DNA of 64,000 bases from Piper betle (GCA_033002965.1 JAURVB010003281.1:1-64000); one strand, 5' to 3'; counted from the first letter of the stretch, positions 23,201 to 35,203 are shown. Notes: generated by a model from the letters alone, not told the origin. A program made the numbers and translations.

Positions 23201-26150
23201 TCCAAACATACATAACGAAATACATATCAGATCAAAGGGTGGCAAAAATGGTCAATTGACATTAGTTTAAGTGTTTTCTGTTCAAGGCAGTTTTTTTATC
23301 TACAAGACTACAACCATATGCCTTTAGGCAAAGCTACATCACGGGCCACAACAGAAATTTACGAAAAACCAAATAACAAAAATTGTCTATTTCGGTTCAA
23401 CTAGAATAATTTCATTGTAACTAAATACAATACCTTGAAAATCCCGGCCTTTTCCCCAGCAATCTCACCAAGGGTGTGTCCTGCAATGCTTTTACTTTAA
23501 GTATATATATATAAAATTTAAAAGATAAAAGGATATGGAAACTGTAAATGTGATAAAACATAGTCTCTAGATAGAATGAGAAGAACCAACATTTCAAGTA
23601 TGAAAACTAACCAAGGATTTCCATATGATCATACCCTAAAGAAGATATTCCACAAATAATAGGTCGTTGAACCTGCAAAAGAAAAGCCATTGACCAAAAC
23701 AACTTAGCTGCTCACTGTTCTTACTTGTTATAAGATATGATGAGAATGATTTCAATGCCACCTAATTTTACTTATATAACCAGTTCATGGTGGCTGCCAA
23801 TTATTCATTCACCATGACTAATAGGTCAATAGATGGCCAGCATGATAATCTTCCCCACTGAAGGTTACCAAGGAGTATTTAAAAGTTGGAACTCGTGGGT
23901 GTAAGTTGCACATTCTGATTAAATAAAAGAAGAAGTTTAGCACAAACATGCAGAGTTCATCCTTCAATGAACCAAAGAACAAATTCCAAGGAGGATTTAA
24001 ATTGCAAGAACTGTGTTAACTATAAACTTAAGCTATAATATACGTTTGATAAGATGGGTGGTTCTTAATTTTGTGAAATATAGTATGTTTAAGTTGGAGC
24101 CTGCTACCAAAGGGGGGAAAAGGGGGGGGGAAGGAAAAACAACATAAAAAAATAGAGGAGTTCGGGATAAAGAATATTCCCACCACATTTGTTGCATCAA
24201 ACTTTCCTCCCAAGCCGACTTCCAAAATAGCAACATCAACCTGGAAGAGATCGTGCATCAATCAACAGTTTATCAAAATCTGTTTTTACGAATTCTAACA
24301 GGATATCACTTTTTCTTAATGAAAGAAATTACATTCTAAAATACCTTTTCAGCAATAAATATTTTAAAACTAAGCAAGGCAAGGAAGCGGAAATAGTTGG
24401 GCATAGGAAGATCAGCATCAACTTTTTCCTGCAAGAAAATGCAAATATTTAAACTACCAGCATAGTTAAATATTTCCTAATAAACAACTAATGTCAGTTA
24501 CCAATCATAATAAAATGTGGCAATACGAAAGATGGTTTTTCTATCATTAGAATGCTTTCAAATACAAACTAACAAGAGTTTCCTTAATTTAGGTCTGCAT
24601 GGGTACTCAACTACATTCACCCATGTACAAAAAAATTTAAATAAATAAAATTTGCTAGGAGACCCATCATCAGTTTTGAGTTTGACAATTTTTTTTAAAA
24701 AAAACTTCAAACACTAGGCTATTTTCATACTAAACAGCATAAAAAACAGGAACAAGCGTGCATCTGTCCAAGATTAAAGTGGGTGTACCTTAAGCCTATC
24801 CCAACACCACCAGAAATATTCCAAAAACTTCTCTTCTGATATTTCCACACTGACAGAAAAAACTTATTAGTAGTAATGACATGGAAAACCTTAAAATATC
24901 TTTCTCCTTCTGGTTTTAGTATGAAACAATAAATGAAAAATGAACCCAAACTTGACGAAGGAAAAAAATAAACTCGATAACATGTGAAGCACAATGTCAG
25001 GAAAAACAAACTCGGTGACTGTTCTTTTGCAAAATTCTCTATTCAGCTGGAGATCATTAACAATATCAAATTACCCGTCCAAGAGAAATCTTTCCCGAAT
25101 ATCAATTAAGTGAGGAGAAGTGAAAAGGCCAGTGCGAAAGCCACAATTACGCAAAATGGATTCAACAAAGGCACAAGTTGATCCCTACATGGCACCAACA
25201 CCAGCAACATGTCAAATAAACATTTTATACCAAAAGAACTCAAACTAAGAAAGTTTCTTCTTCTTCTACCTTATCCGGCTAACAATATCCCAAAAAGGAG
25301 ATTGATAAAGCTTATGAATTTGACATAATTATTTATATTAAAAAAAACAATATAATCAATTCCAGCATCTATAACCACCTCTAAATTCCTAGGAATTATA
25401 AAAAACCTCTTTAGGAAACATGATTGACCTTCCCAAAAAGAGAATGGGTATGTGGATGCTAATACAAGATGAACACATTTGATTAGGAATATAAAAGTTT
25501 TTTGATGGCAGGATGCCGTTCCTGACCCCAACCCTCCTACTTTGTCCAGTCTTGAGATGGGCAATTCACTTTCTGACGAGCATTGGCAGAGTTTTAAACT
25601 AAGAAAGTTTCTATGAAAAAATTAAACCAAACACCTTCCCCTTGGTGCCAGCAACATGGATAACCTTCAATTCAGAAATGGGTCCATCCAGCTCCAAAAT
25701 CTATATTGCATAGAAAGTGTCAATGACATCTCAAACACCAAGTATAGCAAACTGAAAAGGGAATATAAATGCATAGAACATTGAAAACAAGCAAATCACA
25801 ACAAGCTCAAGAAGAGCAATTAACTAAATCACCTTCAAATAATCAAACATGACATCAAAACCATCCCCCTTGTTAGACCCATCCGCGCGAGTGCGCCTGG
25901 AGATCAAAGACGAGAGCGCATCCAACGCCGCCTCGTAAGCCGAGGGAGAGCAGCCCCCTCCTGCCATCACAAATTCAGAGGCATTACAACAAACAGGTGG
26001 TGCTCGATCAACAACAATCACTTATATATAAACATGGTCCGGCCAAGAGACACCCAGATTCAGGTATTCGCATCCATTCCTACACGCTTTTGCCCGTAGA
26101 TCATAATTGGTGGGGAGAATTTGAAGAGGGAAGTGAGCACCTGTGGACAT
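20268..26150 (-). CDS. FPGS: Folylpolyglutamate synthase, copy A, 533 aa, 16 exons, intact frame
   Basis: Exons in gene order: 26141-26150, 25833-25960, 25635-25700, 25075-25184, 24789-24849, 24345-24428, 24184-24240, 23612-23672, 23434-23480, 22889-22966, 22600-22764, 22145-22459, 21984-22062, 21590-21742, 20464-20591, 20268-20327. Phases match throughout (1,602 bp). The enzyme adds glutamates to folates using ATP, keeping them in the cell and raising affinity for folate enzymes. Visible: ATP-loop [12 protein letters not shown] (61-72), FTSPHLID (89-96), [20 protein letters not shown] (160-171), [18 protein letters not shown] and [13 protein letters not shown] (C-terminal Mur-ligase-like domain), [12 protein letters not shown] near the end. 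The 10-bp first exon (ATG TCC ACA G) mirrors copies E and G; an ATG at 25965-25967 (MAGGG) is an alternative. No transit peptide is evident, so cytosol is the likely site. The penultimate donor is GC rather than GT (20462-20463). Copies B to G follow downstream. Confidence 0.93.
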
Positions 26151-26338
26151 GGAGACGACGACGACGGCGGCGGCGAGGAGGGTGAGATGCGGGGTCGGAG
26201 GTCGGAGATGGGGTTGACACCCGACTGCAAACCGACCCGACCTGAACCAACTAGCGTTCCGGTTTAGCTCGCGCTTGGTTCTTGATTATTATAATAATGA
26301 AAAAATAAATTTAAAATCAATCCGAGTTAAAATTTCAC

Positions 26339-26387
<49 letters not shown>

Positions 26388-26389
26388 TT
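26339..26389. repeat. (ATT)n microsatellite
   Basis: About 50 bp of unbroken TTA/ATT repeats upstream of FPGS copy A. Confidence 0.95.
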
Positions 26390-26399
26390 TAATTATTTT

Positions 26400-28150
26400 T
26401 ACAGGGGAAACGTTATGATGCTCGTGGCCATCAATGGAGGCCAGTCGGTGACGAGATCATGAGAATAATGAGATGAACAGGTAAGGAGAAGAAGAAGGAA
26501 GTGGATACGTGCAGACATAGAGACAGCGACGACGATGGCAATAGGTGATGATGCGTGCGCAGGGAAGGAGTTCGGAGATACGTTGACCGTTGCATCTGCG
26601 ATAAGTAACCGGACCGAACCAACTATCATTTTTTGTTAGCCCATGATTAGTTTTAGCATAATTTTAAAATTAAAATTTAACTCTAAAATCTTGTGCGGTT
26701 TTCCGAATTAAACTTATTCAATGACTCCTCGTAATATATTTTATAATCAACCCTCTAAAATGTCTCTTAGTCTTCCCGTATGTAAGTAGAAAAGATTTTG
26801 AAAACAAAATATTTTTTCCAATTTAATTAAATCAATAATTTTAAGTAACCTAAACCAAATATTTACCAATTTAAAAGATTAAAGAAAAAATATCTTGTCT
26901 TTTTGCTCATTAAATTAAAAAATTGATATAAATATTGGCTTTAAGTGGGCTTGAAATCAACTCCGAGTCAACTCCACTCGAGAGTCTATTGAGTCAAGTC
27001 TTAGTCTCAAATTTTTAAATTTTATATTTTAAAAGTTACAATTAGTTTTTGGGAGTTGTGTCAAATTGACACATGAGCCAATAATTTGTACATATTCAAC
27101 AATGTTGCCATCAAATCAACGATTGAATGGAAAAAATTGTATTCCATATTTTCAAGGGGGTTTTAGGTATTCTACTTTAGTTATCCAAACTTATTTTAAT
27201 TCAAGCAGAACCAATATTAAGTTGAATTAATCTATTTTTCATTATTTATTCATTTATTTGTAAAAAAATTAGTTAAACTTGAGTTGGTCATCTTAGCTAA
27301 CCAATTTAATATTTCAAAAAAATAATAATATGAACTCATAAATTACAAACCGTTATATTATGACGCAAATTTTATCCATTTTAGTATATAATGAGTTTTG
27401 GGTCCTCCCAATGGAGACGTCCCCATTGAGAGAAGTAAAAAAATTTCTTTAGTAAAATTAAAACACTTAATTTAAATAGATTGATAGATTCAATTTGTCC
27501 CTGTACTCATACTGGGATAAATTGATACTCGACAATCTCTTATTAATTTATTTTGGTTATGTGAATTTTAACTTAAAAGTGGTTAATATTTAATTAATCA
27601 CCACTTTCAACAAAATGAACTTTTGATTAAATTTAATCACAATAGCTTAAACATCTTTTAAATTAATGAACACCTGATTTTAAAAACTATAATAATCTGC
27701 AAAAAATTAAATAGAAAAAAAATATTAGATTGTGCTGATACTCCTACTTCAACTCAAGTTGGTGGGGTTAATTTTGTCTGATTTCGAAAATCATAATTGT
27801 GTAATTTGGATAGATGATTAAAATTACTTTGAGATGATATTTTTATGCGAGCATTAGCTGAAAGCCAAAAAGCGTAGAAATTTTGAGAGCAAATAGGTAA
27901 TTACAGAGCCCGAAATCTGTGAATTCTCCAATTTTGCATATTACTTCAACCATCTCCCAAACATTAATCTTTATCTTAACACCTAGGTGTGATCCTTTTA
28001 AAGTTCACAAACCATACAATTGTCCCAAGGGAGAAAAAGACCACAATATTGTGCGTAAATATGTTCATTAAAAAGCATATTAGTGTGGACATTAACAATG
28101 AAAAACTTAAACGAAGTTCACAGTTTCATTTTGAACAAATTTCTTTTCTG
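26400..28150. repeat. Inter-FPGS spacer, copy 1 of a large direct repeat
   Basis: No gene. From about 26,420 to 28,000 this DNA is collinear with 46,830-48,345: shared landmarks include the GGTGACGAGATCAT stretch, GTGGATACGTG, TTAGCCCATGATTAG, CCTCCCAATGGAGA, TTGATACTCGACA and GGAGCCCGAAATCTG. The last part (27,990-28,150) also matches 41,090-41,260 and 50,710-50,880, that is, the 3' flanks of copies C and E. It is the spacer of the FPGS tandem unit. Confidence 0.8.
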
Positions 28151-29700
28151 CTGCCGGGTATGCAACTCTTTCATTTATTCATTATTTTCAACAAGTCCCC
28201 AACAAGATACAGAGAACCAGTCACCAGAACCTGCCAACAGCAAATTAAAGGAAGATTCAAATATCTGAAGAAGAAATAGGCGAGGTTGTTCTTAATTTCT
28301 TTTGCGTGTTTAGATAATGAATTTGTTTTCTGTAACAAGTAGTAACTTCTATTTGCTGCATACCTGAAAGCGGGTGGATTGGTTCTTGTTTGCGGTGTCT
28401 CTAAGCCACTCAAGAGCTAGATGCAATGACTGGAAAACAGTACTGTTCTCGCCAACCTTGGCATAAGTCTCTGTGTCTTCCATTCTTTCACCTTAATGAG
28501 TGGAAAAAACAATAGGACATCAATAAAATACGGATCAAAAGGACAAACAACCAAACTCATAAATAACTAAAATAAGATGGCTCTAACTTGTTTGCTATAG
28601 CACACATCTCCTTCTTAAGTCTAGTGCCTAAAATGTAATTGCGTTATATATATACAATGCATAAAAACCAACACTAAACACTTCCATTAGGTTTCCTAAA
28701 CATTTAGATACCTTTTTGTACAGTCTTTTCCCATGCTTTTTGAATTGTTCTTTGCCAGGACAAGTCAACCCGGGACTCATCTGTTGAAAAATGCTGGCTT
28801 CCCAGTTTGTAGCGTTCGGGTATATCTGGTGCAAAGACAGCCTTGTGGAAGCAAATTCCTTGAAAACAAACAACAAGTGAGGAAGAACCCAAGTCTTAAT
28901 TCTAAGTTTTCTCAATGAGAGACAGCATGATTATGAGATACCATTGTTTGAACAAGTATCCAGAAGCGGAGGCAAAAGCAGCATGGGATCACACAGGGTC
29001 ATACAGTTGAACAAGAGTATCTGTTTGTTCAAGAACCTAGAGTTTAGGACATCTTTAAAATGACAATAAACACAAAGAATTTGCAACAACTTGATTTTAC
29101 CTGTATAGAATTTTTTTCATTGGGAAGTTCAATGTAGAGCCCGTCTGAAAATTTTTGCTGTAAGAGTTTCCTTTTGTCATCATCATAGAGATGATTATTA
29201 TAAATTGTATGCTGCCAAAGGTCCTTCTTGACTGTTTGTGAAAACCATTTTGCACACACCTCCATGCTTTCTGGTGTGTGTGCACCATCTAAAAAGAAAA
29301 CTAGTCCTCCAACATTATTGCCACCTTCCATACTGATATATGGATCCACAATAATCTGTGCACGTCCTTGCAACTTCGCAGTTGCAAGCCCTCTGCACAT
29401 CTCTACCGGCAAAGAGGTCTGCATTATGCACCAAACAGGAAGAAATTACTTCTTCGCCTTTTATTTTTGGAAGAATCATTTCTTCGAGATATTTAAAGAG
29501 ATAGGAACCACTGATAAGTCCAAATTATGATAATAATCTAAGTTGCCACATACAGCCTGTTCCATATGCACATCTTCAAAGTGCGTGTCCTGTGGAGCCA
29601 AGAGCGACACAATGCAATTGCAAGTGCTGCGTTAAGATATTGATGTTCTCCGTCAAGTCCAAGGTTTAAACCATTCAAGAAGGAGGGATTTAAAGGTGAG

Positions 29701-29768
29701 ACCACTAGCAGAGGTACCTGAAAGTGGAATATATACCACTAGCAGAGGTACCTGAAAGTGGAATATAT
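29701..29768. repeat. 34-bp perfect tandem duplication at an exon-intron border
   Basis: 29701-29734 and 29735-29768 are identical and each contains the splice acceptor side and the first bases of the FPGS B exon (GCAGAGGTACCTGAAAG on the plus strand). The duplicate could offer a second acceptor. It borders the MULE-like insertions. Confidence 0.9.
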
Positions 29769-29779
29769 ATATATATATG

Positions 29780-30320
29780 AGGGGGGATTTGCTGCACTAA
29801 AGCACAGCCAAGATGGCTGTGCTGCAGTGTTTCAGATCCAACGGCTGAAACATGCCCCCCCTTAAAAATAAAAAAATAAAAATTTGTAGCGCTGCGCCGC
29901 CGCCGCCGCCGGCCGACGTGACGCCACCCCCCTGCCCCGCCCGTCGCCGCCCCACAGGGGGCGGCGACGTATCCGCCGGGCGACGGGCGGCGGATCTAGC
30001 CGCCCCGGGTCTTCCCCTACCGGCCCGCCGCCCCGCCGTCACCCCGCCGCGCCCCCCTCGGCCCCTGCCAGCCACCCCGCTGCGCCCCCCTCGGCCTCCG
30101 CCCGCCACCCCGCCGCGCCGCGCCCCCGTCCCCTGTCGCCGGCGCCCCCCCCGTCCGTCGCCGTGGCCGGGCAGCCTTCCCGCCCCCTTCGCCGTCGCGG
30201 CTGCGGCGGCGCCGCCCCACCTTTTTTTTAGATCTTGGCCGTTGGATGCTAATCCAACGGCCAAGATTGTACTGCAGCCCAGCCAAGATGGTTGTGCTGC
30301 AGTACAGGAAGATTTTATCC
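29780..30320. mobile_element. GC-rich MULE-like non-autonomous element 1 in FPGS B intron
   Basis: The segment lies between TA-repeat tracts. Its ends are imperfect inverted repeats of about 60 bp: left GGGGGGATTTGCTGCAC with AAGCACAGCCAAGATGGC and ATCCAACGG, right the reverse complement of GGATAAAATCTTCCTG with GCAGCACAACCATCTTGG and CCGTTGGAT. The inside (about 29,890-30,220) is a C-rich, CpG-rich block quite unlike the AT-rich surroundings. The TA target makes the duplication ambiguous. Open frames across it on both strands are by-products of base composition. Confidence 0.55.
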
Positions 30321-30918
30321 TATATATATATATAGGGATGCTGCAGTGCGCTGCAAATCTGGACCGTTGGATCGCGATCCAATGGCCCGGATCGCCCTCA
30401 AAAAAACTTTCGCCGCCGCCGGTGTCCGTGCGGCCGATCTCCACCACGGCCCATCTGGCCGACCACCGCTGCGCCCGCCCGTCGGTACCCCTGGACCGCC
30501 CCAAGCCGCAGCCCCCTCGGCGGCGGCCCCCTCCTCGGCCGGACAGCCCCTCCGCCGCCTTCGATCCACCCCCTCCCGCCCCCGCTCCCGCCCAGCGCCC
30601 CCCCCCCCCCCCCGGCTACCACCCCCTGCCCTCCGCCACCGCCATCTGCCACCACCCCCAAGGAGATCCATCTTATATAATTTTCTTGTACATGATGAAT
30701 ACAAGTACAAACTTACAAGTTACAAAAGTATGAAATTTGATTAAAGCAAATAACATTTCATGGTAACAAGTTACAAATTTGGAGCTATCATAGTGCATCA
30801 CTGCTTTGACAATCGCCATCGCTGCGCCGACACCCCTGAATAGACTCCACGACTCCACTTTCAGATGGAACAAATTTTTGCCTATATATTTACAAACAAA
30901 ACGTGGAAAATAATCACA

Positions 30919-30919
<1 letters not shown>

Positions 30920-30958
<39 letters not shown>
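30920..30958. repeat. (AT)n microsatellite inside MULE-like element 2
   Basis: About 38 bp of pure AT alternation. Confidence 0.9.
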
Positions 30959-30963
<5 letters not shown>

Positions 30964-31048
30964 AACATCAAAAGAAGGGTTTATTAGGCAACATTACTGT
31001 GATATAATTGCAGGGCAAGTGCGTTTATCATGCCCAACTCCCCGTTGA

Positions 31049-31888
31049 TTACAACCATGGGGCAAAAATAAGTGAATATTTATTTGTATTATATATTGTA
31101 TAAAAAATGATCACATCTGAGTATAGCTGATAATTTTTCCTTGCAATTCCATCCGCCCAAAAACAATGTTTTAATCTGCCCTCATCATCCAATTCATAGC
31201 AATAAAAAAAGGAGTTATTCATTTCTTTCATTTACTCGAAGTGTTCCATCAATAATTAGGCATCAATTTCCTTTATCTCCTTTTTATATTTTGTCTGCAC
31301 ATTTCTAATATATATCTCTGTACAACTAATATTTTCTGCCCCACCTGCTTCAATTTCTAGCACAGACATTAGTTGAGAAGTTTTGATGTTAGCCTCTCCA
31401 AATTGGTCAATCAAGTTTTGGTGCACACTTGTAACATGCCTATGTGCCCTGAGAAATTTAATTTTTTGATGGTGTAAGGAGTGCATGACTATGTCCTTCT
31501 TCGAAATACATGACATTCCATGTGCCCTCTTTATTCTTAGTTACCCTCATGCGTGCTTCACAACCTTCTCTTATTATAGGATGAGTTCTTTTTTTCCTTT
31601 GTCAGGTATTTCTCTTTTTCGCTCATCTTCTCTGAAAGGACCTTCTTTAGAACACACGAATACTTGCGACCATAACTCTTTTGTTCTCTTATGATAGTTT
31701 GTACTATGTTTACGTATACCAAAACCGGCCATTTTTGAATACCTACTGTATAAATCGAGTGCATCGTCCAAACAATCAAATTGCATCCCAACCTTCGGTT
31801 TGAACTCATCTTCTACAATAGGATAAATTGTTGTAATATTTTTGCTTATATCTTCTTCCTCGTATGCTTTATCTTCAAGCTTGTCCAT
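31049..31888 (-). pseudogene. Truncated FAR1-RELATED/MULE transposase-like gene
   Basis: From ATG 31886-31888 the frame starts MDKLEDKAYEEED and shows the FAR1 DNA-binding domain (DDALDLYSRYSKMAGFGIRK). After a break it continues REGCEARMRVTK and EEGHSHALLTPS, then in another frame NLIDQFGEANIKTSQLM with AGGAENISCTE, and finally EMNNSFFYCYELDDEGRLKH, WADGIARKNYQLY and NTNKYSLIFAPWL. This is the known order of FAR1/FHY3 and MULE transposases up to the start of the catalytic core, where the homology stops at a stop codon. At least two frame changes are needed. The catalytic core and SWIM finger are absent. FAR1-family regulators descend from MULE transposases; inside a mobile element the transposase reading is simpler. 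Confidence 0.75.
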
Positions 31889-33379
31889 TCTTAAAAAAAT
31901 ATAAAATTTATAAAACCTAAGATTATTTTCAATTAAAATAAGCGCAATAAACATGCTTTAATTAAGTCAAAATATTTTTAAAGACTTAACTGTAACCTGA
32001 TTTTCGTATTCTGAAAGATGTAATTTTGGCGACCTCGACTCCCTGTGACCTGAAAAATATAAATTTACCGTCAAATATAAATATATGCCACAGAAGCCCA
32101 TAAAAAAATTTTAACTTTACCGTTCAAAACTAGCAAACTCACGCGTGACCGAGTCAAATTTTTTATGACTCGAGTCGGGACGACCGCGGCGGGTTATTGC
32201 AGTGTCGCAGGTGTGGCAGGGGGGCCGCGCGCGGATGGGGGCGCAGGGTGGCGAGGGGCGGGGCAAGGGTCAGTGGGGGCGCGGGCGGATGCGGGCGCAG
32301 GGCGGCGAGGGGCGCGGCAAGGGGCAGTGGGGGGCGCGGCGGCAACTGTGGGAAGGGCAGGGGAGGGAGGGGTGGCAGGGGGCCGCAGCTGTGGGAAGGG
32401 GGGTGGCAGGGGCCGGCGAGGGGGTGGGGGCTAGGGGGCGGAAGACGGTTGCGGGGGCGGGGGCGGAAGACGGTTGAGGAGGCAGGGGAGGGAGGGACGG
32501 CAGGGGTGGGGAGGCAGGGGCCGGCAGGGGCGGGAGGCGGGGTAGGGATCGGGGGCCGGGGGACGGCGAGGGGGAGGGCAGGGGGCCTGGACCGGTGGGG
32601 GGCAGCAGGCGGCAGACGGCGGCGGGGCGGGAGCGGGGTGCGGCAGGTGCGGGGAGACAGGGGACGGAGGGTTGGCAGGGGGCGGGATGCGGGGCATGGC
32701 GCGGGGGCCGGGGGGCGGCGACAGGGGGGGCAGGGGCGCGGGGCGGGGCGGGGCAAGGGCGGCGGGTTTTGTGAGAGCAGGGGAGGGAAGGAAAGGGGGG
32801 CAGGGGCGGGGACGGCGGGGTGGGGGGCAGCGGAGGATGGGTTGGACGGGTACGGTTGGCGGCGGGCCCTCTTTATAGAATCGACGAGCGGCGGGAAGGG
32901 GCGCGGGAACGGCGGGCGGGAAATTTCGTCGTCGACGGGGGGGGGGGTGTATTTTGGTTGTGGGCCGTCGGATCGCAATCCGACGGCTCGCGATCAATAC
33001 GCTGCCCAGTGCGCTGCGTTTTCACGCAGCGCAGTGTAATATTATCCTATATATATATATAGATCTCCTCAATTTCATATACCGAGGGCTTTATATATCA
33101 ATACATTCAAATAAACTTTGGTGGTTTAATGTTAGTACTGTAAACAATCCAAACTCACATTTAACTTAGAAGCCTCGTCCTTTAGAACAGTCATAGCATC
33201 TTCCCTTTGTGGACTAGTGAAAGCTGGAACGCCGTGCTGAAAAGAGGATTTATAAGAAGTGGAAAAAAGACCAAAACAAACGAATGGACTGAAGCTTGTT
33301 CCTAGGAAGTCAGGGTTCAGGAAAAAATTTGTTATTAAAAGAAGTGGTCAACTCTGGTTTAATTATATTAATTTCTTTA

Positions 33380-35074
33380 AAAGAAGTGGTATGGCCTGAA
33401 GGCTAATGATATTTTTCGAGAAGATTTTTTAATGATTTTTACAAATTTAATGGTAGTTATGGAAGCTAATATTCTTGATTATATATATATATATATATAT
33501 GATAGTTCATAAGAACAGATACCTTAGATCTCTAAATTATATAAAAAGCATTCATAGAAAATATCATTAGTCAAATTTATAATTGGTAGGGCCATGATTA
33601 TTTGACATTTTTTCACACTATTTTTAAGGAGTTGAACATGGTCTTTTTAAATGATGAAATATTCATTACTTATATATAATTGGGCAAAATATCACTGATG
33701 TTTGGCCTATACGGGATAAATTATAATTATATATATAAATTCTCATTAAGTAATGAGATTGACTATAATAATTTAATATCTTAGATATAGAATGATATTG
33801 AATTCAATAATATATATATATATATATCTTATTTGAATGAAAAATTGAATTATAATTATTTGATTTTTTATTATATTTTTTCAAAACTATTAGACAATCT
33901 TTTATTAATTAACAGGGAATTAAAAATCGAGGTTAGCCAAATTAGAATTGCAGTAAAAGATATTTTTTATTTTTTTAAAGAAATTGAGATAATTAAGATT
34001 CGAAGTTGCAACCTTTTATTGTAAAAAATATTTCTATTTTTATTTTTTAAAGAAATTGAGATAATTAAGATTCAAACTTGTAACCTTTTATTGTAAAAAA
34101 TATTTTTATTTTTATTTTTTTAAAAAAATTGAGGTTAGTAAAATTCAAACCCAATGACTTGTGCAAAATGTATTTTTATTGTATTTTTAATATTTTTCTG
34201 GAATTTTGATTAATTGATTCTCTTATTTCTAATCTCATGTCATTATTAAGCTCCTCTCTTATTACCATAAGTTTTATTACATTTTAAAGATTTTTCTTAT
34301 ACTTTGATTGGTGGGTTCTCCTGCTTTAAATCTTATATTAGTATTAAATTTTTTTATTAATAAGAGTAGATATAATAATAATGTAATTATTTAGGCATTT
34401 GATATTCCTTTGAATTAAAAAATTATTTCAAATTTGAGAGATATACCTCAATCATATTTTATTAGTTTTCAATCATAATTAACCGGTCATAGTAAATTTT
34501 GATGGATTAAAATTTCAATTGATCAAATTCTTCAATGAAATCTGATCTCTCGTACCAGCGAGCTTTTATCAGGGGCGTTTATACGGAAAACTTAGTTCTC
34601 TGTACGTAGTAAAAAGTAGTTGCTATTACATTTTACCATCCAATAAAATGGGACGACCCAAAAGAAGCGAGAGCAAGTGTTGGAAAAGTGCTTTTCCCTC
34701 GAGGATCCTTACCAAAGCTCGGAGTTGGTAACTGTTGGTTATTATTGGTTATTGTTGAGTTTCTAGTGTTATTGTTGGTAACTGTTTCAATCAGATGTCT
34801 GTGAAAAGGAAAGTTTCTACATGGTTTGTTTTCGTCTGTGGCCTGTTGTTGGTTCCGTTGGGTAAAGAGAGAAGAGTGTCGTTGTTGAGTTTATAGTGTT
34901 TTAGTTGGGTGATATTTATTTACAACATTTGGCTGTTGCATAAACAGTTCTGTTTACTGTTTGTGGGCTACCTACCTGGACACTGAGTGCTTGCTGCCGG
35001 CTTCATTGTTACTTGGGGCAGAAGAATCCACTCCACGTGCAGCTTCTTATTGGGTACTAGTCAAATCCAGACAT
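33380..35074. other. AT-rich DNA between FPGS B and the LINE
   Basis: No gene seen. Contains (AT)n at about 33,481-33,500, a tandem repeat at 33,935-34,165 and low-complexity AT stretches; 34,600-35,070 is less AT-rich but has no recognisable coding frame. Confidence 0.5.
33935..34165. repeat. About 75-bp imperfect tandem repeat, 2-3 copies
   Basis: The block with TTTTAAAGAAATTGAGATAA, then TTAAGATTC, then a C/T-rich ACCTTTTATTGTAAAAAATA recurs two to three times with substitutions. AT-rich, non-coding. Confidence 0.7.
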
Positions 35075-35203
35075 TGTTGGGTTTATCCCACGTCGGTCGT
35101 AGAAATTATTAGTGACTTATATATAGGCTAATAGGAAACCTTATTCTTTGAGCTAGTTGTTAGGCTAAAGTAGCTCTTAATCCGGAGCCCGAAGGGTCCA
35201 ACA
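35075..35203 (+). mobile_element. Solo TRIM-size LTR, TGTTGG...CCAACA
   Basis: A 129-bp segment starts TGTTGGGTTTATCCCACG and ends GGGTCCAACA, giving TG...CA ends within a 6-bp inverted repeat. It contains GACTTATATATAGGCTAAT and CCGAAGGG in the same order as the TRIM-like copy at 12,457. Similarity continues past the end for about 60 bp (TTTAAAGTCCCTTTGAGGGC), so the true boundary may lie further right. Confidence 0.55.

Larger units (their letters stand above)
30335..33047. mobile_element. MULE-like element 2 with GC-rich arms and a FAR1-like gene remnant
   Basis: Flanked by TATATATATA on both sides (30321-30334 and 33048-33060). Ends: left GGGATGCTGCAGTGCGCTGC, right (reverse complement) GGATAATATTACACTGCGCTGC, sharing a TGCGCTGC core; both ends then have a short palindrome around GATCGCGATCC or GGATTGCGATCC. 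The left arm (30,395-30,660) is C-rich, the right arm (32,170-32,945) G-rich on the same strand. The middle is AT-rich and carries a minus-strand FAR1/MULE-transposase-like remnant (31,049-31,888). The arrangement fits a Mutator-like element that has lost most of its transposase. Confidence 0.55.
28171..33236 (-). pseudogene. FPGS copy B: C-terminal seven exons, 5' truncated, frameshifted, intron invaded
   Basis: Exons recognisable: 33159-33236 (HGVPAFTSPQREDAM), 29554-29717, 29101-29418 ([13 protein letters not shown]), 28942-29020, 28712-28858, 28364-28491, 28171-28230 (stop at 28171-28173). Splice sites are normal. The exon 29554-29717 is 164 bp where copies A and E have 165: the sequence reads GTGCGTGTCC where E has GTGCCGTGTCC (52,300 area), a one-base deletion shifting the frame after WLHRTR. 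All exons upstream of HGVPAF are missing; similarity to copy E stops near 33,378. The intron 29718-33158 carries two GC-rich mobile elements. Closest in sequence to copy E. Not able to make FPGS as it stands. Confidence 0.88.

Noticed and set aside
25965..26021. Starting FPGS copy A at an ATG further upstream in the same open stretch (MIVVDRAPP)
   Set aside because: Copies E and G use a tiny first exon (MSGAGTA, MPGS) spliced to the GGG/GNG exon, and copy A has the matching ATG TCC ACA G exon with a GT donor; the upstream stretch is intron.
29797..30744. Long proline/arginine-rich open frames on both strands (up to about 290 codons)
   Set aside because: They fall in CpG-rich blocks of mobile elements where stop codons are rare, overlap each other on both strands, and are pure composition without domains.
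32163..33039. Glycine-rich (plus) and proline-rich (minus) frames of 270-280 codons
   Set aside because: Same cause: G-rich arm of the MULE-like element; simultaneous open frames in most phases and no conserved motif.
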